Assembly: GCA_030844895.1 (NCBI GenBank)
Contig: JAUTDX010000062.1
Span: 1-64,000 of the forward strand
DNA length: 64,000 nucleotides
DNA from: Ambrosia x helenae
Taxonomy: Eukaryota > Streptophyta > Magnoliopsida > Asterales > Asteraceae
Direction: 5' to 3'
The position numbers and the translations under genes were made by a program. The notes beneath the pieces are model-generated. The model saw nothing but the letters and a program-made list of their open reading frames with translations, was not told the origin of the DNA and made no database searches. Shown in pieces: positions 11,104 to 19,391 of the stretch. Each line of letters starts with the position of its first letter. The first letter of the stretch is position 1.

Positions 11104-14100
11104 ATGTCTGAACAACAGAAGACTACAGAACAGGCAGGATCCTCATCACAGCCCGCAAAGCAGCTTGATTTTGAGAATGCGCACAACTGTTGCGCATATC
11201 TTGGTGACGTGAAGAAGCACACTGAATTTGTCGGCATTATTGAGTTTTTGAAGCGAAGCAGAGTAATAGATGCTATTGCTACGCCGACAGTGATCTACCG
11301 AGACATGATTCAGGAATTCTGGTCTAACGCTAAACTAGATTTCTGGAAATGCGAGTCTTGCTTGACGAGCAAAATCCAGGGACAACGAGTCATAGTGTGC
11401 GAAGAATATTTGAGAGAAGCACTGAATCTGAATGATGATCCGAAAGATCCAAAGGGGTTTACATTCATGGATCAAAGGAAGTGTTTTCTCAGGATGAAGT
11501 ATAACGGACCTATCACTGACAGTTCGTTGCATAAAGGAAAACTGTGCCCACAGTTCAAATATCTGGCACATGTTTTAATCCACGTATTCGGATCTGCTGC
11601 GGGAGGTTATGACTTGATGAGGAAGAGCATCAGTTCGATGATGGTTGCTTTGATATTGAACAAACCGTTCAATGTTTCTGGCATGCTGATGTCTCACTTA
11701 CTAGAGCCAGTGAATGGAACAAGGAACCTGAAGTTTCTATTATATCCTCGTTTTCTTCAAATGATATTCGATCACAAGTACAAAGAGCTGAAGAGAGATG
11801 CTAAACATATTGTTGTTCAAGAACACATGTCTCTGAACACACTAGCTAGAATGAAAGCCTATAAGGGTTTATCTGTTGAAGAACGTCCTCCTGTTAGACG
11901 TTTGTTTGGTCATCTAGCTAGGGCGGATTATAAAGATCCAGGTGAGGGGCTTGTAAGGAATGCGAACAGTGATTCTGATGCTGACAATCCTTTACATCAT
12001 GTTGATCCTGACGCTAAGCGCAAGAGACAAGTGGTGAATGTAGGCGCTAAGAGTGGTAAGACAAAGAAACCAGAGATAAGGATTGAGGTTGCTGAACCAG
12101 AGAAGAAGAAGAGTACACAAGGTAGAAATAAGAGAATGGCGAAAAAGGGATTGAACCTTGTTGATGAAGCTTCCATTGATTCAGAAGAGACGATTGAAGA
12201 AGAACAATGGAATTATGATGCTGAGACAGTAGTGACGACCATGCCCAAGGCCACTGAGGCTGGTGCGTCTGCTAGCCAAAGAGAAGATGATCAAGGGAAC
12301 AAAAGTCCTATTTCCGTTGATGTAGATGACTTGAGTTTTAATGCTGAAGAGACGTTGGTTGGTTCTCCTGTGCAAGCTGCTAGAAAAGAGAAGAAGAAGC
12401 AGGAGAAGCCAAGTATAAAGAGAAAGAAAGAGATAGAATCATTGATTGTTGGTAAGAAACTGCCACCAGCTACAAGTTCAAAGTCACCAGTTACTGCACC
12501 TGCTCATAAGAAACAGAAGACTGCAGCAACATCTAGCACACAACAAACAGAAGAAATTCCAATGGATGATGTGAATGAAGCATCGGATAATGTGCTGAAG
12601 AAAATCAGGAAAGGTAAACTGCCTGACGCTGTTGAACCACCAAAGAAGACAAAAGTATCGGTGGACAGTGATATAATGACTACTGTGAATCAAAGATTTT
12701 CTGAGTTGATGAATTTAATTACTAAACAACAGACGGAGATTGAGCAGTTAAAGTCAAATGACAAGAAGATGTTAGAAGTCGTAGTCACATCGGCAAATGA
12801 CAATGAGACCTTGAAGAAAACTATCAAGAAGCTAAAGAGAGAAAACAAGAAGTTGCTGAAACATGAGCAACGTAACACCAGAAGAATTGTAGTCTTGAAG
12901 AAGGAGAACAAACAGCTGAAAAAGAGTAACAAGCATATGGATGATCTGATAAAGAACTTGTACTCTCAGGCTCCTCAACTTCAAGCTGGTGAAGTGGATA
13001 AAGAAAGAGAAGAAGAGCTAGTTGATTATGAATTGTCTGATGAAGAGGAAGATGATGAACTAGATGAAGATGCTGGTAATGATACAAAGACGAAGAAAAA
13101 GGATGATAAGGATGATGATGGATCGGAGGATGGATCTAGTGATGGAGACGGCTCTGCATTTGATAGTAGTGATGACGATGATGATGATGTTGATAAGTTC
13201 ACATACGAGAAACGTGACTCGGATAAGGGCGGTGAGTCGAGCTCGAAAGCTCCTGGTGAGAATGTTGATGATGAAGATATTTTCTGGAACGAAAGATTAC
13301 AGTCATTGTCTGAAGAAGATAAGAATAAGTATCGTCAGATGTTAACCGATCGAGTCTGGACGATAGACATGACTAGCAGGTTCCCAGAAATATTTGAATC
13401 TAACAATAAACTCTTCGAGTTGGAGTATGATGACCCTGATCTTGAGGATGGGGAAGTTTCTGCGGCTATTTCGAAAGAAATTCTGGAAGGTTTAGCAAAG
13501 CAAGTGGGCAAGACGTTAGAAGAATTACTTGCTGATAACTTTATTCCTAAGATTCCTGAAAAAGAAGCTGGAAATCACTTGGATGATCGTGATGTTCCTG
13601 CATTCGAGGAAGTCGAAATGGAAGATATAACAAGCGAAGAATATCCACAATATTTCAGAACAAATCAAGATTGTGGATTTTCTTTCTCAGACGAACTGCT
13701 AAACCATGCCGAGAAGCTTGCAAGAGATAAGAGCAAAGTCTTTGAAGATGAAATCTTTAAAGGGCATAACAAGCCACAGTTCGAGCAATCAGAAGGCTTA
13801 AAAGAGTTGTTAAAGAAGCTAAAAGAAAAGGAGAATAATCGTCCGAAACCTGACATTCAAGGCAGCTTTTACAAACTTCACAATAAGATTTTCAAAGGTC
13901 GTGCATTGGCCTGGAAGTTTGTTAAAGAGTTGAAGTGTTTCGCAGTAAAATGGGAGAAGGGGATCTTGTATTTTGAGAAGTTTCATCACTTGAAGACCCT
14001 TCCGTATTGGGCAATCAGAGACATTTGTCGTCACCGTTTAACGGGAGCGTCAAATAGTCAGATTACGTATTTTGCTGAGAAGATGACTCGTGAAAGCCGA

Positions 14101-14679
14101 ACCAAGTGGGACTTGTTTACACCACAATATCCAAAGCGAATCGTTCATAAGAAGGATATTGATTTGATAACCGGTATGCCCAAAGTGACTTTGAAATACA
14201 AACCACCGCAAGTGTTGAAAAAGATACCCTTGATGCCTATTCCGCAACACTTTGCCAAAGACTTCATCTGGTGGTATTATGATTGGAAGATTGCAGAGGC
14301 CGTGATCGTGTTGAAGGATGGAGAGTCGAATTATAAGAAAGTGCATATCTTTGATCCCATGTGGTTGATAAACTGTTCACATGAGGATATCATCATGCTA
14401 TTCTATAATCCGATTTACTCAGATGCAAAAGATGCTGAGCAAGCAGGAAAGTACCAACGTGTGGTATTTCTGTGCTTTGCGTTTGATATTAATGCCGGAT
14501 GTGATTATGATGAGAAGTTGGGAAAGTATGTGGAGAAGCAAAAGGTGCCAGAGCTGAAAACGAAGAAACAGAAACAATTTCGGGAACCGGTATTGACAAG
14601 AGAACAGATGATTCAAAGGCATATCAGAATGTGGAACAAAAGGTTGGACGAAGAACGACGAACACAATCCAAGCAATAG
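11104..14679 (+). CDS. ORF3 of C1: large extra protein in envelope position, function unknown
   Basis: An uninterrupted ORF of 1191 aa runs from ATG 11104 to TAG 14677-14679. The start is chosen because the C2 homologue begins at the same Met (MSEQ) and an acceptor-like site lies just 5'. Residues 20-245 form a conserved globular-looking segment (NCCAYLGDVKKHTEF, IDAIATP, EFWSNAK) like the plant retroelement ORF domain often annotated as a putative transposon protein. Residues 245-520 are charged and low complexity. Residues about 525-625 look like a coiled coil, 640-720 are very acidic (runs of Asp), and 730-1191 form a second conserved domain rich in Trp/Tyr (FIWWYYDWKIAEA, HIFDPMWLINC). 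I see no signal peptide or membrane segment, so an envelope role is not supported by sequence. The ORF lies between pol and the polypurine tract. It is the only intact large ORF in the element. Confidence 0.85.
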   Translation: MSEQQKTTEQAGSSSQPAKQLDFENAHNCCAYLGDVKKHTEFVGIIEFLKRSRVIDAIATPTVIYRDMIQEFWSNAKLDFWKCESCLTSKIQGQRVIVCEEYLREALNLNDDPKDPKGFTFMDQRKCFLRMKYNGPITDSSLHKGKLCPQFKYLAHVLIHVFGSAAGGYDLMRKSISSMMVALILNKPFNVSGMLMSHLLEPVNGTRNLKFLLYPRFLQMIFDHKYKELKRDAKHIVVQEHMSLNTLARMKAYKGLSVEERPPVRRLFGHLARADYKDPGEGLVRNANSDSDADNPLHHVDPDAKRKRQVVNVGAKSGKTKKPEIRIEVAEPEKKKSTQGRNKRMAKKGLNLVDEASIDSEETIEEEQWNYDAETVVTTMPKATEAGASASQREDDQGNKSPISVDVDDLSFNAEETLVGSPVQAARKEKKKQEKPSIKRKKEIESLIVGKKLPPATSSKSPVTAPAHKKQKTAATSSTQQTEEIPMDDVNEASDNVLKKIRKGKLPDAVEPPKKTKVSVDSDIMTTVNQRFSELMNLITKQQTEIEQLKSNDKKMLEVVVTSANDNETLKKTIKKLKRENKKLLKHEQRNTRRIVVLKKENKQLKKSNKHMDDLIKNLYSQAPQLQAGEVDKEREEELVDYELSDEEEDDELDEDAGNDTKTKKKDDKDDDGSEDGSSDGDGSAFDSSDDDDDDVDKFTYEKRDSDKGGESSSKAPGENVDDEDIFWNERLQSLSEEDKNKYRQMLTDRVWTIDMTSRFPEIFESNNKLFELEYDDPDLEDGEVSAAISKEILEGLAKQVGKTLEELLADNFIPKIPEKEAGNHLDDRDVPAFEEVEMEDITSEEYPQYFRTNQDCGFSFSDELLNHAEKLARDKSKVFEDEIFKGHNKPQFEQSEGLKELLKKLKEKENNRPKPDIQGSFYKLHNKIFKGRALAWKFVKELKCFAVKWEKGILYFEKFHHLKTLPYWAIRDICRHRLTGASNSQITYFAEKMTRESRTKWDLFTPQYPKRIVHKKDIDLITGMPKVTLKYKPPQVLKKIPLMPIPQHFAKDFIWWYYDWKIAEAVIVLKDGESNYKKVHIFDPMWLINCSHEDIIMLFYNPIYSDAKDAEQAGKYQRVVFLCFAFDINAGCDYDEKLGKYVEKQKVPELKTKKQKQFREPVLTREQMIQRHIRMWNKRLDEERRTQSKQ

Positions 14680-14681
14680 TC

Positions 14682-14690
14682 GAGGGGGAG
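14682..14690 (+). other. Polypurine tract of C1
   Basis: The tract gagggggag lies two bases before the 3' LTR start. The same tract occurs, inverted, in C2 at 29825-29833. It primes plus-strand synthesis. Confidence 0.85.
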
Positions 14691-14692
14691 TT

Positions 14693-15205
14693 TGTAGATG
14701 CAAAAGTGCGACTAGAGCTTTGGATTGTAAAACACATTTTGGTTTGTAAATATCGAAGGTGCGAAGGAGTGAGTTTAATGGTGCGAAGGAGGATTATAAG
14801 GTGCGAAGGAAGAATGGTTATACGAATGAAGAATAGATTATTGAAGAACTTGGTTCGACCAGTTGATGTGGGCGAACCTGCACATTCGCATGAACGATTT
14901 GGGCGAATGTGCAGGCCTATAAATAGGTTAAGTTCATTTTTGAATGTAACTTTGATGATTATTATTCCCTCCTCTTTCTGAAAACTCTCTCTAGATTTTG
15001 TTAAACTTGTTTTACGTTTAAACCTTGATTGTAATCATTATTCCACGTGTAAACAAGTGTTTTATGAATGAAATTGATTGAAAATGATGATCTGTGTGTT
15101 TGAATCTGTTTGATTATTACTTTGTGATAGTTTTAGGGTTTCCGCACCTAAAACTAACTTGTTTGATCAATCTTTGTTTGTTATCGATCCTAATACGCAC
15201 ATACA
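14693..15205 (+). repeat. 3' LTR of C1
   Basis: It is a copy of 2-513 with a handful of substitutions and 1-nt indels, including the hairpin and TATA box near 14875-14922. It ends CATACA. The flank ctcgt (15206-15210) is the likely target duplication. Confidence 0.95.
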
Positions 15206-16258
15206 CTCGTAATCATTAAGAAGTTCGACCCAGCGACGTTGTCGTATGTTCAACACCTTCTGATCAAAGATATGCTAGAGGCTCTTGTGATCGGTGTAAA
15301 TGGTGCACTTGGTACCGTACAAGTAATGCCTCCAGATCTTTAAAGCAAAGACTACTGCACCCAACTCCAGATCATGGGTGGGGTAGTTTTTCTTATGAAC
15401 CTTGAGCTGACGAGAAGCATAGGCAATGACCTTCTCGTGCTGCATTAGCACAAAACCGAGACCCCGAATAGAAGCGTCACAATAAACTACAAAATCGTCC
15501 GTGCCTTCAGGAAAGGACAAGATAGGAGCAGAATAGAGTTTAGCCTTTAGCATCTGAAAGGCTGACTCTTGCGAATCACCTCAGTCGAACTTTCTATCCT
15601 TCTGGGTAAGCGAGGTGAGGGGCTGAGCGATCTTCGAAAATCCCTCGATGAAACGACGATAATAACTTGCAAGACCCAGGAATTGCCGCACCTCAGATGG
15701 CGTCTTTGGTGCTTCCCAGTCTTTGATGGCTTCTATCTTAGCTGGATCGACATGGATTCCTTTTTCATTAACCACATGACCAAGGAACTGGACTTCATGC
15801 AACCAGAAACTACACTTAGAGAACTTGGCGTACAAGTGTTCCCGCCTCAAGAGTTCCAAGACAAGACGCAAATGTTCTCGGTGGTCCACTTCGTTCTTGG
15901 AATAGACTAGAATATCATCAATGAAGACAATCACGAATTTATCAAGATAGGGCTTACAAACACGGTTCATCAAATCCATGAATATGGTGGGCGCATTGGT
16001 GAGACCAAAAGGCATGACCAAGAATTCGAAATGGCCATAACGAGTTCGAAAAGCGGTCTTCGGAATATCAGCTTCTTGGACCCTCAATTGATGGTACCCC
16101 GATCTCAAGTCTATCTTCGAATAGAAACTAGAACCCTGAAGTTGATCAAATAAATCATCGATGCGAGGAAGAGGATAGTGATTCTTGATGGTAACCTTGT
16201 TCAATTCATGGTAGTCGATACACATTCGCAGGCTTCCGTCTTTCCTCTTGACAAACAA
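15206..16258 (-). pseudogene. pol: RT and RNase H of Gypsy element G1 (decayed, cut by C1)
   Basis: Read on the minus strand from 16258, the RT shows [52 protein letters not shown] and the catalytic FIDDILVYS. RNase H follows ([22 protein letters not shown]). The style matches Tekay/Del chromoviruses. Breaks: a TGA in place of Trp just after 15581, a TAG before 15275, and a frameshift at the 5' end of RT. The coding sequence stops abruptly at 15206 where C1 is inserted. The remainder (integrase, 3' LTR) must lie left of the window. Confidence 0.9.
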
Positions 16259-16973
16259 AATAGGGGCTCCCCACGGGATGAACTAGGTCGGATGAAACCC
16301 TTCTCCAACAGCTCCTACAACTGGTTAGACAACTCCTGCATCTCGGGAGGTGCAAGACGATATGGGGCTCAGGCAATAGGGGCCACACCTGGAGCAAGTT
16401 CAATACTGAATTCGACCTGACGATAAGGCGGAAGGCCAGGTAAATCTTCAGGAAATACGTCGGGAAAATCACGAACGACAGGAATATCTTCAATCTTCTT
16501 CTCTTCCTCCGACGAAACCGAAACAAGTGCCAGAATGGCAGAATACCCCTTTCGAAGATACTTATAGGCTTTCATACACGAAATGATACTCAAAGGAACC
16601 CCGCTCTTCTCACCGTGCACCAACAGAATTTCTCCATCAGGGAGAGGAAGTCGGATGACTTTATCAAAACAAACGATCTCAGCATGATACAAAGACAACC
16701 AATCCATACCCACGACAACATCAAAACTATCCAAGGACACCGGCATAAGGTCAATAGGAAAAGAATAACCCGACAATTCAAGGCGACACGCCCTAAGGAC
16801 GTGCGTCGCTTCAAGTTTCTTAGCCTCTAAAAGTGTAGGTACCCTATCAAGCAATTGACTAAACCCAAGAGATATAAAACTCTTATCGGCACCAGAATCG
16901 AATAAAACCGTAGCATAGAGATTATTAAGAAGAAACGTACTAGTAACAGTGTCAGGATCCTGTCGAGCCCCGC
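16259..16973 (-). pseudogene. pol: Protease and RT linker of Gypsy element G1 (decayed, cut by G2)
   Basis: The minus-strand reading gives a retropepsin with LFDSGADKSFIS and a later VVGMDWL, then the linker toward RT (FPDVFPEDLPGLPP). Stops follow at the APIA position (16369) and once more upstream of RT. The 5' end of this open frame runs into the G2 LTR at 16973. The frame resumes on the other side of G2 in the 38490 region. This shows that G2 landed inside an already existing G1 gag-pol. Confidence 0.88.
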
Positions 16974-18858
16974 TGATATACGTTAAAATATACATATTTA
17001 AGTCCCCAATTAAACTCCTAAATGACGCATTTTCGACCATAATTGCACGAATTCGGTACTTAACCACTTCATACGTTTATTGCGTGTCTTAAACGACGTC
17101 CCACGAGCAAAGTCGAAGAAACCGGGCAAAAAACGGACAAGACGGAAAGTTTCTGCAAAAATCAGCTAAGTCTGGAAAACGTGCACGGTCGTGCACCTCA
17201 GGTGCACGCCCGTGCGGACTTGCTTGGCTCGGACACAAAGGCAGTGCACTGCTAGTGCGACCAGGCGTGCACAACATGTTCTCGGGCACCCTTATCAGCA
17301 CTACCGTGCGGGTGCCCGTGCGGCTCAACTTCTCGGGTGTGCTGCCAGTGCACCAGGCAGTGCACTCCAAGCACCCGGCTACCAACAGACCCGCACGCCC
17401 GTGCACCCTATGTGCACGGCCGTGCGGAATATCGAGATATTTCCATAAACGACTCAGCCACTTGCCCACTTGCACGTTAACTCATCTTGATAAAGTGCAC
17501 GGCCGTGCACTTTAGGCGCACAGTCGTGCATAAAATCAGAGTTTCTATAAAAACATAGCATAACCCACTGATCAAATATTAGGTGATCTCTAGGCGATTT
17601 AGGGCGATTTTCTGGACCGGTGAGCTGCTGCAAAGGCGAGGAACAAGCTCGGGAACTCATCCGAATCATCTATCATCATCCAATCCATCACATTCAAGTT
17701 TTATGGTTTGATCTATTAAGCTTTTAGTTGATTCAAATCTGTTTATTTTAGCTTGTTTGTGTTGTTTATGTAGTACATTATTGTCTAGTAATCATGTTTA
17801 GTAATCGTTAGTAAAAAAACAATCGTTAGTATGTAATCATGTTTTGTATAAATTTGGCGTTTTTCATGTTTAGATCTTGATGATCATAGCGCAACCTTGT
17901 TTCGTTGTTATTGGATTTGTAGTTGTATTTGAATGACTTTGGCGAATGTCGAATGTGTTAGGCAGATAAATGTTGAAAAACTGCCCGTTTAATCGTCCGG
18001 TAGTAGACTAGTTAACTTGTTAAATAGTTTATGCCATGAAATTGTAACCGGGTATTGGTTTGGTTAAAGTCAGTCAAATAACGGTTAAAAATGCTTACCG
18101 GCACGTAAAAGGGTTTTAAAAGCCTAATGGTGTCGTTACTGGTCTTTGACACGGTTAATGATCTTTGGTAGTTATTTTGGTAAAAATAGCGATCTTAGTA
18201 GATATGGGTTCAAAGTTGGTAAAATGGAATAGGTTGTGAAATGCTCTACTTTATGCTAGTTTAGGTGGCTGTATTGTGTATTCGGTATCGCTTTCCTGAA
18301 TTAGTGAGGTTAGAATACTCTTAACAGATGACTAACTTATCTTTAGAAGATCTGCATGAGATCATATCAGCTGCTCGCTAATAAACGACTTGAAGTGGTT
18401 AACCTGTGTATTCGTGTTAGCTTTCTGTAGAGTTGTCATGTTAGGATGCCCGAAAGGGACACTAACTGTCAGAAAATGGGAATGTTGATCACAAGCCTGT
18501 ATTACTTATTATATGTAGATGACATGCTAGGATTGGTATATTATAGTTTATATAGTTATATTTTGTATTTGGAGTCTTATATATGTCATTTAGATATTTT
18601 AGAATTAATCTAGTTAAAAACAACAAACTTTCACTATCTTTTCTTACTGGTAAATTGGGGATAGAGTTTTAATACCATTGCTCCGCGCGCGTCCATGGAT
18701 TGATATCTGGTTCTTATCTACACATTACTACATATATGACAGGGTACACTTGCCCTATTGTGTGTGTTTTAATATTAAGGTCAAAACCATTTTTATAAAT
18801 ATTAAAGCAAAACGTGTGTTATTTCATTGTAAAATTATGTATATATTCGCACACGTCA
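16974..18858 (+). repeat. 5' LTR of G2
   Basis: It starts TGATATACG and ends ACACGTCA (1885 bp). It matches 36689-38489 over its length but is about 80 bp longer because of extra copies in the GTGCACGG array. Minus-strand frames reading through it from G1 are chance extensions. Confidence 0.93.
17181..17553 (+). promoter_or_regulatory. G2 LTR promoter: GTGCACGGCCGTGCAC array and TATA box
   Basis: Variants of the palindromic word GTGCACGGCCGTGCAC recur at 17181-17217, 17300-17322, 17393-17426 and 17491-17532. The copy at 17491-17514 is a perfect 24-bp palindrome. TATAAAAA follows at 17546-17553. The 3' LTR has the same palindrome at 37134-37157 and TATA at 37189-37196. Promoter role is inferred. 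Confidence 0.65.
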
Positions 18859-18864
18859 AGTTTT

Positions 18865-18882
18865 TGGCGCCGCTGCCGGGGA
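18865..18882 (+). other. Primer binding site of G2 (tRNA-Asp type)
   Basis: TGGCGCCGCTGCCGGGGA, six bases after the LTR end, is the Asp-tRNA type primer site usual for Athila/Tat elements (one base differs from the common form). Confidence 0.88.
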
Positions 18883-19391
18883 CGCGACGAGCATTTGGAA
18901 CGGACCGAGTCAACTTTTTACCGGTGTACATGCTTGTGAATACTTGTTTATACTTCGTTGATTCGTTATTTCATTCATTTATTTGCATATATGATTATTT
19001 GAATTTTTATTTAATTTATCTGTCTGTAGATATTTTGGATTGATTTTAGATTGGTTTATAGGTTTGCATATAGATTTGTTCATTTATCTGCTTATAGGAT
19101 TGTTTGATTTGATTTGTTCGTTATTTGATTAATTAGATTTATTTGTTCGTATTTGGACTAATTATTAATTTCATTCTTTGTATAGTTTTAGGCTTAGTCT
19201 GCTTATTTCTGTTCATTTTATTGATTCTATTAGTTTATATTTGATTTTCTCGAATATATAGCTTTCCGTTATTTTCGCATGAATTTATTGATTCTTTATT
19301 TCATTTATTTATTTTTCTGTCTTTTATCGCCTTTTTTTGGGTTTGTCATATATTTGCCTATTGCAACTGTATCATTCTTACATGCAGGTTG
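18883..19391 (+). other. G2 leader
   Basis: T-rich non-coding leader. It ends ttcttacatgcag at about 19387, an acceptor-like site five bases before the gag ATG at 19392. I see no word array here. Confidence 0.5.

Larger units (their letters stand above)
2..15205 (+). mobile_element. C1: Sirevirus-like Ty1/Copia LTR retrotransposon, 15.2 kb
   Basis: Two near-identical LTRs (2-513 and 14693-15205) enclose an initiator-Met tRNA primer site, a decayed gag-pol in Copia order (protease, integrase, RT, RNase H) and a large intact extra ORF between pol and the 3' LTR. A purine tract (gagggggag) lies directly before the 3' LTR. By eye the LTRs differ at only about seven positions, so the insertion looks recent. 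The base before the 5' LTR (t at 1) agrees with the last base of the 3' flank ctcgt, but the rest of the left duplication is outside the window. The element sits inside the RNase H region of the minus-strand Gypsy element G1. The long gag with two zinc knuckles, the iMet primer site and the ORF after pol fit the Sirevirus lineage. That lineage name is inferred from family knowledge. Confidence 0.93.

Noticed and set aside
16369..17067. Full 232-aa protein starting in the G2 LTR
   Set aside because: Only the part below 16974 is G1 protease; the N-terminal part is read-through into the inserted LTR.
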